Of a DNA stretch of 64,000 nt, positions 17,178-26,599 are shown in pieces (positions within the stretch are counted from its first letter, which is position 1; each line of letters starts with the position of its first letter). The position numbers were made by a program, and so were the translations under genes. The DNA is taken from NCBI GenBank assembly GCA_938083445.1, contig CALKCP010000003.1:1-64000 (forward strand), given 5' to 3'. The notes under the pieces are model-generated. The model made no database searches and was not told where the DNA came from. It saw nothing but the letters and a program-made list of their open reading frames with translations. The stretch comes from an uncultured Ulvibacter sp. (lineage in GTDB: Bacteria; Bacteroidota; Bacteroidia; Flavobacteriales; Flavobacteriaceae).

Positions 17178-18491
17178 TTAAATATCGAAACCAAGATTCA
17201 CCCCAATTTTAGTTGCGATTAACTTGTTAATGCGCGCTTTGAGTTCAGGGATTTTCACACTTTCTAGAACCGTATTGGCAAAGGCATACATGAGCAACGC
17301 CTGTGCTTCTTTTTTGGCAATTCCCCGAGAACGCAAATAGAATAAAGCATCTTCATCAAATTGCCCAATCGTACAACCGTGCGAACACTTTACGTCGTCT
17401 GCAAAAATCTCTAATTGCGGCTTAGCGTTTATAGTGGCTTTGTCACTAATTAGGATGTTGTTATTTTGCTGAAATGCATTTGTTTTTTGTGCCTCTTTTG
17501 ATACGATGATTTTACCGTTAAAAACGCCAGTAGACGCATCGTCAAAAATACCTTTGTAGTTTTGATGGCTCTCGCAATTTGGTGCAATATGATGAACCAA
17601 GGTGTTGTGATCTACATGCTGTTTGTCCTCAAGGATCGTAATTCCTTTTAGCGTTGAATCACAATGTTCTCCTTTTTGGTAAAAGTTCAAATTATTTCTT
17701 GTGATATTTCCGCCAAATGAGAAGGTATGAACACTACAATTACTTTCCCGTTCCTGAGAAATAAACGTATTATCTATTAAAGAAGCTGTTCTACAGTCAT
17801 TCTGAATTTTATAATAGTCAACAACGGCCCGCTTTTCAGTAAAAACCTCAGTAACGGCATTTGTTAATACGGCGTTATCAGAAAGGCATTGATGTCTTTC
17901 AATGATTTGGACATGTGCATTTTCGCCAACTACAATCAAATTACGGGGTTGTAGGAGCAGTGCCGCCTCATTACCCGTTGAAAAGTAAATTATTTCTATT
18001 GGCTTGTCAACCTCTTGATGTTTCGGAATATTGATGTAAGCACCTTCCTTAGCGAATGCGGTGTTCAAAGAAGTTAAGCTGTCTTCCTTTGCAACTTTAT
18101 TAAAATAAGCCTCAATTACTGGTTTGTATTTTGATTTACTTAAGGCAGATGACATAAGGCAAACATCTAACTTATCATGAGTTGTTTCAGAAAGAAAGGA
18201 ACTATAAACACCGTCTACAAACACTATCTTATAGGTGTCTATGTCGTGTAAAAAGTATTTTTTTACATCTTTAAATTCAACAGCGTGATCAAGCTTAGGA
18301 AAAAGACTGTAATCATTTTTCAAAAGTGATTTCAGAGAAGTGTATTTCCAGGCTTCCTCTTTTTTAGTAGGAAATCCGTTTACTTCAAATGTTTTAATTG
18401 CTTCACTTCTTAGATCATGAAGAGGTGAGTCGTCTTCAAGATGATCCTCGAAAGCAATATATGAAGAAAGTAATTTGTCTTTTAAATTCAT
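17178..18491 (-). CDS. sufD: SufD, subunit of the SufBC2D scaffold
   Basis: The 437-residue protein has the SufD N-terminal helical part ('FPTKKEEAWKYTSLKSLL', about 40-57) and the right-handed beta-helix core shared with SufB, ending with 'DDVKCSHGCTIGQFDEDALFYLRSRGI', the conserved C-terminal block, and 'EAQALLMYAFANTVLE'. SufD pairs with SufB and binds SufC, forming the scaffold on which clusters are built. It follows sufC after 87 bases, the widest gap within the operon core. No start ambiguity was seen; the N-terminus fits family members. Confidence 0.96.
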   Translation of the reverse strand: MNLKDKLLSSYIAFEDHLEDDSPLHDLRSEAIKTFEVNGFPTKKEEAWKYTSLKSLLKNDYSLFPKLDHAVEFKDVKKYFLHDIDTYKIVFVDGVYSSFLSETTHDKLDVCLMSSALSKSKYKPVIEAYFNKVAKEDSLTSLNTAFAKEGAYINIPKHQEVDKPIEIIYFSTGNEAALLLQPRNLIVVGENAHVQIIERHQCLSDNAVLTNAVTEVFTEKRAVVDYYKIQNDCRTASLIDNTFISQERESNCSVHTFSFGGNITRNNLNFYQKGEHCDSTLKGITILEDKQHVDHNTLVHHIAPNCESHQNYKGIFDDASTGVFNGKIIVSKEAQKTNAFQQNNNILISDKATINAKPQLEIFADDVKCSHGCTIGQFDEDALFYLRSRGIAKKEAQALLMYAFANTVLESVKIPELKARINKLIATKIGVNLGFDI

Positions 18492-18578
18492 AGGTATGTT
18501 CTGTTCTCTAGGCTTTTTTAAAAATTGGGCTTCAATTGAAACGTCAAGATCATCTAAACCCTCTACTCTGTTTAATTT

Positions 18579-19328
18579 TTAGACTAGTTCCTCTTTAATC
18601 CAGTCGTATCCTTTTTCCTCTAATTCGTATGCCAATTCTTTTGTGCCAGACTTGACAATTTTGCCGTCCATAAGCACGTGAACAAAATCAGGGACTATGT
18701 AATCTAATAAACGCTGATAGTGCGTAATTAAAATCACAGCATTGTCACTACTTTTTAGTTTATTAACGCCATTCGCAACAATTTTTAGAGCATCAATGTC
18801 AAGCCCAGAATCGGTTTCATCCAGAATAGCGAGTTTAGGTTCAAGCATTGCCATTTGAAATATTTCGTTTCGTTTCTTTTCTCCACCCGAAAAACCTACA
18901 TTCAACGAACGCGACAAAAACTTACGATCAATCTCTAAAAGATCGGCCTTTTCTTTAATCATTTTTAACATCTCTGAAGCGGGCATGTCTTTTTGCCCCT
19001 GTGCTTTTCGATTTTCATTAATGGCAGTTTTAATGAAGTTGGTTACGCTAACTCCAGGAATTTCGACCGGATATTGAAACGACAGAAAAACGCCTTTATG
19101 CGCTCTTTCTTCAGGATCTAACTCAGAAATATCACTTCCTTCAAAGATTATTTCTCCTTGTGTTAACTCGAATTCATCCTTTCCCGAAATAACCGAAGCT
19201 AAGGTGCTTTTTCCGGATCCATTAGGCCCCATTATAGCGTGAACTTCGCCTGCGTTGATATTTAGATTGATACCTTTCAGGATATCTTTATCTTCAACTT
19301 TAGCATGTAAATTATTGATATTCAGCAT
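18579..19328 (-). CDS. sufC: SufC, Fe-S assembly ATPase
   Basis: A 249-residue soluble ABC-type ATPase: Walker A 'GPNGSGKST' (34-42), Q-loop 'LSFQYPVEIPGV', SufC-type signature 'FSGGEKKRNEI' (146-156), Walker B 'LAILDETDSGLD' with D170 and E171, and 'ILITHYQRLLDYI' (H-loop). The KKRNE residues after the signature separate SufC from transport ATPases. It drives conformational change of the SufBC2D complex. It starts two bases after the stop of the unknown lipoprotein gene that separates it from sufB. Confidence 0.97.
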   Translation of the reverse strand: MLNINNLHAKVEDKDILKGINLNINAGEVHAIMGPNGSGKSTLASVISGKDEFELTQGEIIFEGSDISELDPEERAHKGVFLSFQYPVEIPGVSVTNFIKTAINENRKAQGQKDMPASEMLKMIKEKADLLEIDRKFLSRSLNVGFSGGEKKRNEIFQMAMLEPKLAILDETDSGLDIDALKIVANGVNKLKSSDNAVILITHYQRLLDYIVPDFVHVLMDGKIVKSGTKELAYELEEKGYDWIKEELV

Positions 19329-19330
19329 AT

Positions 19331-19765
19331 TTATGACTTCTTTTCTTCTATTTTAATATCTTCTTTTGCAGGAATTAAGCTTACATTTATAATTTCTGTT
19401 ATTGTAAGAATTTCATCCCAACCATCGGCACCAATAGGTTTGGTCTTCACAGTCCCTTTTACAAAAACGGGTACCATAGTAAACGGATCTTCTTTAATTG
19501 ATTCAACTCGTTTTGCTAGCTCTTTGGACATGGCATCAATGGTAACTCCATATATAAAAGTATCCCCTTTTAATACCGCAGCGTCATCCATAAATAGAAA
19601 ATCTCCTCTATGTTGGTCTTTTAATTTGTTGGAAAATGCCGTTTCAATAACAACAGGCTCGTCAACTACAGTAGTAGTATCAGCATTTTCAACCTGTTTT
19701 TCTTCTTTGTTTTTACAAGAAATAATCCCTACTGATACTAAGATGATTAAAAATAATTTTTTCAT
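19331..19765 (-). CDS. unknown lipoprotein between sufB and sufC
   Basis: I do not recognise this 144-residue family. It has a lipoprotein signal ('VSVGIISCKNKEEK', Cys 17), a Thr/Val-rich linker, and a mature part with 'QHRGDFLFMDDAAVLKGDTFIYGV', 'VESIKEDPFTMVPVFVKG' and 'GWDEILTITEIINVSLIPA', which could be a small beta-barrel or OB-like fold. A lysine-rich tail ends the protein. It is 63 bases after sufB and two bases before sufC, so it is embedded in the operon. The lipobox predicts membrane anchoring outside the cytoplasm, away from the SUF machinery. Any link to iron or redox sensing is a guess. Confidence 0.72.
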   Translation of the reverse strand: MKKLFLIILVSVGIISCKNKEEKQVENADTTTVVDEPVVIETAFSNKLKDQHRGDFLFMDDAAVLKGDTFIYGVTIDAMSKELAKRVESIKEDPFTMVPVFVKGTVKTKPIGADGWDEILTITEIINVSLIPAKEDIKIEEKKS

Positions 19766-19828
19766 GATTCAATCAATTTTTATTTAAACATATATTTATT
19801 TAGTGAGCAACTAATTAAGATTAAATAC

Positions 19829-21277
19829 CTATCCAACAGAGCCTTCAAGACTGATTTCTAATAATTTCTGCGCTTCCACAGCAAATTCCATTGGAAGTTT
19901 ATTAAGAACTTCTTTGCTAAAACCATTTACGATTAAGGCAATGGCCTTTTCTGTATTGATGCCTCGCTGATTGCAATAGAAGATTTGGTCTTCTCCAATT
20001 TTACTTGTCGTTGCTTCATGTTCTATTTGAGCTGTTTTGTTCTTAGCTTCAATATATGGGAACGTATGAGCGCCGCAATTATTCCCCATTAATAATGAAT
20101 CACATTGGGAAAAATTTCGAGCATTGTCTGCGTTTGGACTAATTTTTACTAGGCCACGATAACTATTTTGTGATTTTCCAGCAGAAATACCTTTGGATAT
20201 AATAGTACTCCGGGTGTTTTTGCCCAGGTGTATCATTTTTGTGCCCGTGTCGGCTTGCTGGTAATTGTTTGTAACCGCGATGGAATAAAATTCACCAATT
20301 GAATTATCTCCTTTTAATATGCAACTTGGATATTTCCAGGTCACTGCACTGCCAGTTTCGACTTGGGTCCATGAAATTTTTGCATTCTTCTCGCAAATCC
20401 CCCTTTTTGTAACAAAATTGAAGACTCCACCTTTACCATCTTTACTGCCGGGATACCAATTTTGGACGGTAGAATATTTTATTTCAGCATTGTCTAAAGC
20501 AATGAGTTCTACTACCGCAGCATGTAGCTGGTTTTCATCACGACTAGGCGCTGTACAGCCTTCTAGATAGCTAACATAACTGTCTTTGTCGGCAATAACC
20601 AACGTTCGCTCAAACTGGCCAGTTCCTGCCTGATTAATACGAAAATAAGTAGATAACTCCATAGGACAGCGCACTCCTTTTGGGATATAACAAAAGGACC
20701 CGTCACTAAATACAGCACTATTGAGTGCTGCATAGAAATTATCTTTTTGCGGCACTACTGAGCCTATGTATTTTTTTACAAGTTCTGGATGCTCTCTTAT
20801 CGCTTCAGAAATAGAACAAAATATGATGCCTTTTTCTCCTAAAGTTTTTTTGAATGTAGTGGCAACAGAGACAGAATCAATTACGATATCTACGGCAACA
20901 CCAGCAAGTTTTTTTTGTTCATCAAGAGAAATCCCTAACCGCTTAAAAGTGTCTAATAACTCTGGGTCTACGTCTTCAATGCTATCATATTTTGGTTTGC
21001 TGTTCGGAGCAGAATAATAGGAAATAGCTTGAAAATCGGGTTTTTGGTAGTGAACGTTGGCCCATTCAGGCTCAATCATTTCTTCCCAATGACGGAACGC
21101 TTCTAATCGCCATTGCGTCATCCATTCTGGCTCTTCTTTTTTCTTGGAAATGGCTCGAACAATATCTTCATTTAGGCCAACTGGAAATGTTTCAGATTCG
21201 ATATCGGTATAAAAACCGTATTCGTATTCTTTTGTTTCAAGCTCTTTTTTTAAATCGTCTTCAGTGAATTTTTCCAT
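19829..21277 (-). CDS. sufB: SufB, cluster scaffold subunit
   Basis: The 482-residue protein starts '[18 protein letters not shown]', which fits flavobacterial SufB starts better than an ATG 15 bases upstream. It contains '[18 protein letters not shown]', '[20 protein letters not shown]' and the core 'GIFNF'-type beta-helix region, followed by '[20 protein letters not shown]' with conserved cysteines and '[22 protein letters not shown]'. SufB receives sulfur and holds the nascent cluster. It begins 18 bases after sufA. Length equals the usual value for Bacteroidota. Confidence 0.97.
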   Translation of the reverse strand: MEKFTEDDLKKELETKEYEYGFYTDIESETFPVGLNEDIVRAISKKKEEPEWMTQWRLEAFRHWEEMIEPEWANVHYQKPDFQAISYYSAPNSKPKYDSIEDVDPELLDTFKRLGISLDEQKKLAGVAVDIVIDSVSVATTFKKTLGEKGIIFCSISEAIREHPELVKKYIGSVVPQKDNFYAALNSAVFSDGSFCYIPKGVRCPMELSTYFRINQAGTGQFERTLVIADKDSYVSYLEGCTAPSRDENQLHAAVVELIALDNAEIKYSTVQNWYPGSKDGKGGVFNFVTKRGICEKNAKISWTQVETGSAVTWKYPSCILKGDNSIGEFYSIAVTNNYQQADTGTKMIHLGKNTRSTIISKGISAGKSQNSYRGLVKISPNADNARNFSQCDSLLMGNNCGAHTFPYIEAKNKTAQIEHEATTSKIGEDQIFYCNQRGINTEKAIALIVNGFSKEVLNKLPMEFAVEAQKLLEISLEGSVG

Positions 21278-21295
21278 ATTTTTTTTCAGCAATTA

Positions 21296-21625
21296 TTAAA
21301 GTGAAAAGCTCTCGCCACATCCGCAGGTTCTATTTGCGTTTGGGTTATTAAAAACAAAGCCTTTTCCGTTTAGGCCGCCACTAAATTCTAGCGTTGTTCC
21401 TACCAAATATAAAAAGCTCTTTTTGTTTACAGCTAGCTTTACATTTTGGTCTTCAAACAACTTGTCATCCTCTTTTAAAGCATGATCAAATTTAAGTTCA
21501 TAGGATAGCCCGGAGCAACCTCCGCTTTTAACACCAACGCGAACAAAATCTTTGACAACATTAAAACCTTCGTCGGCCATAAGCTGCGCAATTCTTGATT
21601 TTGCGGATTCACTTATTTTTATCAT
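21296..21625 (-). CDS. sufA: A-type Fe-S carrier (SufA/IscA, HesB family), first gene of the SUF operon
   Basis: A 109-residue HesB-like protein with the three cluster-binding cysteines C37 ('SGGCSGLSY'), C101 and C103 ('RTCGCGESFSL' at the C-terminus). A-type carriers take clusters from the SufBCD scaffold to target apoproteins. Being the first gene with a TAnnTTTG box 29 bases upstream, it defines the operon start. Whether it is best called SufA, ErpA or IscA cannot be told from the motif alone; the operon context favours SufA. Confidence 0.93.
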   Translation of the reverse strand: MIKISESAKSRIAQLMADEGFNVVKDFVRVGVKSGGCSGLSYELKFDHALKEDDKLFEDQNVKLAVNKKSFLYLVGTTLEFSGGLNGKGFVFNNPNANRTCGCGESFSL

Positions 21626-21654
21626 TTAATATAGATTAATTCTAAATTAGAGTG

Positions 21655-21662
21655 CAAAGATA
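21655..21662 (-). promoter_or_regulatory. SUF operon promoter -7 box
   Basis: On the minus strand this reads TATCTTTG, an exact TAnnTTTG match, 29 bases before the sufA ATG. I see no good TTTG at the expected -33 distance and no recognisable IscR-type palindrome beside it. Confidence 0.55.
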
Positions 21663-21795
21663 AGGTATTTGCTCATTTAATTCATAGTTACAAAAGAATT
21701 TAAACTTATGTTTCAATAGGATTAATTGATGCCATATTGAGTTAATACAAAAGCAGAAAAGGACCAATGAAATCCTTAATTATATAGAAACTTGT

Positions 21796-22863
21796 TTAAT
21801 TTGGATTTTGAAAATCAGGATTACTAAGAAAGCTTGGGTCTGATAGAGACAGCAGAAATGCCTTTAAATCTTCTTTGTCGGTCTCAATTAGTTGAATCCC
21901 TCCTTGTGCAATTGTTTTCATCAAGGGATCAATGGTTGGAGAAAAAACCAAGCCCTCACTATAATGGTCGATGACCTCATCTAAGGTGTTAAACCTACCG
22001 TCGTGCATATAAGGAGCCGAATAGGCTAAATTCCGAAGGGAAGGAGATTTAAATAAGCCAAAATCTCGCGGGTCTCCAGTAAATTCGCCAAGGCCACGAT
22101 CCGTAAAGATTTCATCAAGACCATTGTTGTGGAAACTATTATCGGTCCAAAGAGGACTATTTGGACTGCCGTGACAGTGAAAACAATCTCCTCTCGACTC
22201 ATCCATAAAGACAGCCAAACCATTCGCTTCTGAAGGAGTTAAAGTGGCAGTGCCTTCAAGAGATTGATCAAATTTTGAATTCGCAGAAATTAACGTTCGC
22301 TCAAACTGCGCAATTGCCTTCGAGACAAGAGTTCGGTCGATAGTCGTTGTTCCAAAAGCTGCAGCGAACATGTCTGGATACACATTGGTGGCCTGCAAAC
22401 TAGCTACTGCATTCTCTGCAGTATTGTGCATCTCAATGGGGTCTTCTATTGGATCAAAAACCTGTTCTTCCATAGAACTGGACCTTCCATCCCAGAAAAA
22501 TTTTTGATTAAAGTTCCATGCCATATTAAATAAGGGCATGGCATTTCGCCTTCCTGCGATTCCATCGATACCGATGCTAAATCGCAACGGATCTGTAAAT
22601 GTAGTTTCTTGTCCGTGACAATTCGCACAAGCTTGGGTCCCGTCACCAGAAAGTATTGGATCGTAAAAGAGCTTCCGTCCCAAAGCAATTCCTTCAACAG
22701 TTTGCGGGTTCGAAACTGGGATAAGGGGATCCGATAATAACTCTTGAAATAACAGTGGCGTTTTTAATGGCGCTGGGGTGGCCGCATATTGAGACCCTTC
22801 ATCATCTGTACAAGAAAAGACTGTAAGAGAGATTAAGAGTCCAAATGCAAACCAATGAGTCAT
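21796..22863 (-). CDS. MbnH/MauG-like di-heme cytochrome c peroxidase family lipoprotein
   Basis: A 355-residue exported protein with a lipobox ('SLTVFSC', Cys 18) and two haem c sites, C79-A-N-C82-H83 and C227-F-H-C230-H231. 'GRKLFYDPILSGDGTQACANC', 'SIGIDGIAGRRNAMPLFNMAW', 'FFWDGRSSSMEEQ' and 'RDFGLFKSPSLRNLAYSAPYMHDGRF' are the standard blocks of bacterial cytochrome c peroxidase/MauG proteins. The neighbour 12 bases upstream encodes an MbnP-like protein; in methanotrophs the MbnH enzyme oxidises a tryptophan of MbnP so that it can bind copper. The pairing suggests the same kind of protein-modifying role rather than simple peroxide removal. That is inferred from context. Confidence 0.87.
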   Translation of the reverse strand: MTHWFAFGLLISLTVFSCTDDEGSQYAATPAPLKTPLLFQELLSDPLIPVSNPQTVEGIALGRKLFYDPILSGDGTQACANCHGQETTFTDPLRFSIGIDGIAGRRNAMPLFNMAWNFNQKFFWDGRSSSMEEQVFDPIEDPIEMHNTAENAVASLQATNVYPDMFAAAFGTTTIDRTLVSKAIAQFERTLISANSKFDQSLEGTATLTPSEANGLAVFMDESRGDCFHCHGSPNSPLWTDNSFHNNGLDEIFTDRGLGEFTGDPRDFGLFKSPSLRNLAYSAPYMHDGRFNTLDEVIDHYSEGLVFSPTIDPLMKTIAQGGIQLIETDKEDLKAFLLSLSDPSFLSNPDFQNPN

Positions 22864-22875
22864 AATTTCTGCTAA

Positions 22876-23652
22876 TTATTGCGTTACTATGCCCAAACTA
22901 AAGGCACCTTGAGCACCATTTTCCGAAATCATTTTTTGTGCTTCGAAATTAGGCATGAGCGTGGCAAACAAAATATTTAAATTCCATGTGTTTGGGTTTT
23001 TAAACCATTCTGCTACGTTCATTTTTATCTCAATATCTGTGGTATTGGAAACAGTTACCTGTCCTAAATTTACTACGAAGGAGGTGTCCTCTAGCAATAA
23101 TGGTGTCACGTTCATATCGTTTGCTCTAATGGCGTGGTATGCATAGCCTATATCCATAGCTGCCGTATCTTTGTATTTTCCTTCTAAACGCATATAATGA
23201 TAACCACCACCTAGCATCGCTGGAACACCCCATGGCCCTTCCGCCGTCTGGTTTAGTTCAGGATACACACCGTCAATGTTGTCTTCATCATCAAACCCAA
23301 AGGTGAAAGATACCGCGTAGTCTCCCGGAGGTACTTGAACATTGGGCGTGTAACTTAAGTTCGTTCCTTCGCGAACATCAACAAGATTGAAATCTCCAGA
23401 GTCGTAAACCATTCCAGCAGCAGTGGTAAATGTTATGTCAGATATTAAATAAACAAGTTTAGATATCGTTTGTTCTGTTCCAAATGCATTGATGTATTGG
23501 GTGGTTTCGAAATCTGAATTTTGGATGTCATTTTCATCCCAATTGTGGGTAAAATTAAAGCCAACGCTTACGAGAGAAGCAGTATTGTCGTCGTCATTTT
23601 TACAACCCATTGTAGAAACTACAAGAAGTAAGAGTAAGGCAACTTTTTTCAT
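22876..23652 (-). CDS. MbnP-like metal-handling lipoprotein
   Basis: The 258-residue protein has a lipobox ('VVSTMGC', Cys 17) and the MbnP-type beta-sandwich: 'VSVGFNFTHNW' (28-38), 'TISKLVYLISDITF' (62-75), 'VPPGDYAVSFTFGFDDE' (107-123), 'GGGYHYMRLEGKY' (148-160), 'YHAIRAND' and a late 'VAEWFKNPNTWNL'. MbnP binds copper through a kynurenine made from Trp by its di-heme partner, encoded here 12 bases downstream. Trp residues are at 38, 141, 216 and 223. In members I remember the segment just before 'GY' is Trp-rich (like MxWxW), whereas here it is 'AMLGGGYHY', so the modified residue, if any, may be different. Confidence 0.78.
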   Translation of the reverse strand: MKKVALLLLLVVSTMGCKNDDDNTASLVSVGFNFTHNWDENDIQNSDFETTQYINAFGTEQTISKLVYLISDITFTTAAGMVYDSGDFNLVDVREGTNLSYTPNVQVPPGDYAVSFTFGFDDEDNIDGVYPELNQTAEGPWGVPAMLGGGYHYMRLEGKYKDTAAMDIGYAYHAIRANDMNVTPLLLEDTSFVVNLGQVTVSNTTDIEIKMNVAEWFKNPNTWNLNILFATLMPNFEAQKMISENGAQGAFSLGIVTQ

Positions 23653-23659
23653 TTCAATT

Positions 23660-25084
23660 TTAATATATTTTAATTACTACAAGGTCTTTTGTTCCTCTAT
23701 TTGTAGAAATATCTCCGTCATTACTTTCTGTATTACCAATAGCAACTATTTCGTCGTTGAAGGTGTAGATTGCGTCATTCCCTAGATCTAGGTTGGCACC
23801 TCCAATGGATGTTTGATACGTCATGTTTCCATTTGCATCTATAATGAATATCCATATATCATTTTGACCGTTATTAGAACTTAGGTCACCATTCGCACTT
23901 CTGCTTGACCCTGAAATAACAAAGCTTCCATTGGCCATTTGACGAATGCCGCGTGCAGAGTCAAATTCTGAACCCCCAAATGATTTTTCCCAAAGAATTG
24001 CACCATTATCATCAAACTTCACAACCCATGCGTCAGCATTTCCATTATTCATAGATACATCACCGTCCATACTCCGGGTGTCCCCAACCATAATGTAATT
24101 ACCATCTTGAGTTTTTGTTAAAGCGTATCCTATATCAATTTCTGAGCCACCAAATGATTTTGTCCACAATTTTTCGCCTGATGCACTAAGTCGTACGGCC
24201 CAAAAATCATAAGTGCCTTTGTCATCAGTGATGTCAAAATCGAAGCTTTCTGAAGCACCCGTTATTAAGAAACCTCCGTCATTTGTCTGTGCCGCATCAT
24301 AACTTCTATCGTTATTACTTCCACCAAAATAGCGTCGCCATATCTTAGTGCCATTTGCATCCATTAGGATGCCCCAATATTCACCAACTCCGTGCCGTGC
24401 ACCTCGCGCGTTTCTTGTGGTTTGGCCCCCTCCTTGCAAATCATTGCCAGGGCATAGAATATCTGGATCCGGGTCACATGCCCCTATATCGAAATAGCCT
24501 GACACAAAATAATTCCCTTCAGATGTTTCTAGAACTTTATAGGCTTGGTCTTGCCCAGGGAAACCGAAACTTTTTTGCCATTGCATAGTGCCGGAAGCAT
24601 CAACCTTAACTACCCAATAGTCCTGAAACCCTGCATTGATTGTGATGTCTCCGTCAGAACTTTCACTATATCCAGTTAAGATGTATCCGCCATCTGAAGT
24701 ATTTACGATACTAGTAGCAACGTCTGAATCACTTCCGCCATAGGTTTTACTCCATAGTTTTTCGCCCGTTTCAGAAAGCTTTAGTAACCAATAGTCTGAG
24801 TCATTTCCAGTACGTCCAGCAAGATCACCATCCGTGCTTTTAGTGGAGCCTAAAATTACATATGCGCCATCATTTGCTTGCACAATTGATACTGCGTCGT
24901 CTTCATCACTCCCTCCAAAGGTTTTTACAAAATCTAGTTCACCTAGAAAGCCCACTGGCACTGTATCATCATCTGTTATGACAATGATTGGGTCGGGATC
25001 GCTATCCTTTCCGCAGGAAAATAATGTTGTTACGAAAATAGATAGGAGAAGGGTTTTAAATTTAATAGTTCTAACTCCGAGCAT
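23660..25084 (-). CDS. seven-blade beta-propeller lipoprotein
   Basis: After a lipobox ('TTLFSC', Cys 24) and an Asp/Pro-rich spacer, seven repeats of roughly 55-65 residues follow, each with an 'FGGSDxD' start, an 'NDGGYILTG' strand, 'SxDGDI' turn and 'DYWVVKVDxxGxxxW' strand. The FGGS-like starts can be counted seven times, consistent with one closed propeller. The third repeat is interrupted by a Cys-containing insert ('GACDPDPDILCPGNDLQG'). The protein should face the periplasm or cell surface. It is eight bases from the T9SS cargo gene upstream and seven from the MbnP-like gene downstream, so all are probably one transcript. Ligand unknown. Confidence 0.75.
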   Translation of the reverse strand: MLGVRTIKFKTLLLSIFVTTLFSCGKDSDPDPIIVITDDDTVPVGFLGELDFVKTFGGSDEDDAVSIVQANDGAYVILGSTKSTDGDLAGRTGNDSDYWLLKLSETGEKLWSKTYGGSDSDVATSIVNTSDGGYILTGYSESSDGDITINAGFQDYWVVKVDASGTMQWQKSFGFPGQDQAYKVLETSEGNYFVSGYFDIGACDPDPDILCPGNDLQGGGQTTRNARGARHGVGEYWGILMDANGTKIWRRYFGGSNNDRSYDAAQTNDGGFLITGASESFDFDITDDKGTYDFWAVRLSASGEKLWTKSFGGSEIDIGYALTKTQDGNYIMVGDTRSMDGDVSMNNGNADAWVVKFDDNGAILWEKSFGGSEFDSARGIRQMANGSFVISGSSRSANGDLSSNNGQNDIWIFIIDANGNMTYQTSIGGANLDLGNDAIYTFNDEIVAIGNTESNDGDISTNRGTKDLVVIKIY

Positions 25085-25092
25085 TTGATAGA

Positions 25093-26502
25093 TTATTTTA
25101 CGATCAATCTTTTGGTTGTATTGGCATTAATTTTTACCAAATACAAACCTGAATGTAAACTTGAAATATTGATGTTTTCTGAAAGTTTTTCAGAAAAATC
25201 CAAATTCAAAACACGTTGGCCTAATACATTGTATATTTCAACTATGGTGATTGGTTCATTTTCAGATTTGATTGTTATGTTATTTTCTGCAGGGTTTGGG
25301 TATATCGAAAATTCTAATTGCTCCTCTTCTGACACCCCTAAGGACTGTGCTTTAACTAAGAAAAAGCCACCGTTAATGTCACTTATTACAATGTTCCCAC
25401 TCTCGAAATAAGGATAGACATTCCAAGCACCGTCAAAGCCAGCGCTATTGCCTCCAGTATAGGTGTCGAAATACCCTATTTCAGAGATGTTCTGATTTGC
25501 AATATCACTGATGTCGAGGACTCTCATACCGGCTCTATAATTTGCCATATAGTATTTATCGCCAACAACATATCCATTATGATCAATTGCAGCGGTTTCC
25601 CCAAAATGTTCAAAGTGAAAAACGGGAGCATCTAAATCGTTAAAATCAAAAATGATGGTTCTTGTATTTCCACCCACGTTTAATTCGTCAACTTCATCAC
25701 CGACAATAAAATAACGTTGATCTTCTGTAAACCAACCTTGATGCGTATAATATACATTGGTGTAAGAGACACTCGAGATCGTAACTGGATTTGCTTTATC
25801 GGTAATGTCGGCAATTACAATGTTATCTTCATTACTTCCAATAAAAATTTCACGGCCAGTATAATCTGTATCTGGACCATTGTAGGTGAGAATTTGAGCA
25901 TCATGTGTATACAAGCCTGCTGAAAATCCTCCCGCGGCAACAGGATTTAATGGGTTTTGAATATTTACAAAATGGGGCCCACCATTAAATGAATTTGTTC
26001 CCACGCCATAGGCATATCCAGAATCCTCATTAATTACAAGATTATGAGCCCTTCCAAAACCGTTATAATGAGCATCCTCAGTAAAGGTTTCAGGCGGATT
26101 AGCAACACTTCTTAATCTTGTTAAATCAAAAACCTGCATTCCATGACCATTTGCTTCACTTACTACAAAAGCGTAGTTTTCATATACCTTAATGTCTCTC
26201 CAAGAACTGCTTGAAGTATGTGTTGGAAGTTTTCCTAAATATACTGGGCTAGTTGGGTTTGAAATATCAATAAAGGCTGTTCCGTTACTTAAACCTACAA
26301 GTGCGTATTCTTTTCCGTCAAGAGGATCTGTCCATCCCCAAGAATCATTTCCCTCAGAAGCGCTGAGTTCGTTAAGTGAAAAAGAGGATTGAAGGTCGTA
26401 TCCATTACATAAATAAGAACCTGCGATTCCATTGTTACATGGAGTTTGGGCAAAAGTAAAAACACTTACAAATGCCATTAAGAGAGGGTATAAATTTTTC
26501 AT
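25093..26502 (-). CDS. choice-of-anchor B family secreted protein, T9SS type A (copy 3)
   Basis: The 469-residue protein has a signal peptide ('VSVFTFAQ'), an LVIVD-type beta-propeller body typical of the choice-of-anchor B family ('GTAFIDISNPTSPVYLGKLP', 'MQVFDLTRLRSVANPP', 'RVLDISDI'), and a type A T9SS sorting domain ('FSIYPNPAENNITIK', 'VEIYNVLGQRVL', 'LHSGLYLVKI', 'TTKRLIVK'). Conserved histidines sit in 'RAHNLVINE', 'YTHDAQ', 'YTHQGWFTED' and 'AIDHNGY' and could bind metal, which is inference. It is the third of three tandem paralogs and is closest to the MbnP/MbnH pair. It is exported by T9SS and probably displayed or released at the cell surface. Confidence 0.85.
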   Translation of the reverse strand: MKNLYPLLMAFVSVFTFAQTPCNNGIAGSYLCNGYDLQSSFSLNELSASEGNDSWGWTDPLDGKEYALVGLSNGTAFIDISNPTSPVYLGKLPTHTSSSSWRDIKVYENYAFVVSEANGHGMQVFDLTRLRSVANPPETFTEDAHYNGFGRAHNLVINEDSGYAYGVGTNSFNGGPHFVNIQNPLNPVAAGGFSAGLYTHDAQILTYNGPDTDYTGREIFIGSNEDNIVIADITDKANPVTISSVSYTNVYYTHQGWFTEDQRYFIVGDEVDELNVGGNTRTIIFDFNDLDAPVFHFEHFGETAAIDHNGYVVGDKYYMANYRAGMRVLDISDIANQNISEIGYFDTYTGGNSAGFDGAWNVYPYFESGNIVISDINGGFFLVKAQSLGVSEEEQLEFSIYPNPAENNITIKSENEPITIVEIYNVLGQRVLNLDFSEKLSENINISSLHSGLYLVKINANTTKRLIVK

Positions 26503-26599
26503 AGTTTTTTTTAGCGATCGTAAAAATAGATATAATTAGATTGTTTAAAGAACTCAAAACGTTAAATAATACACATCAAAACGTTAAACTGCGTTTGCA

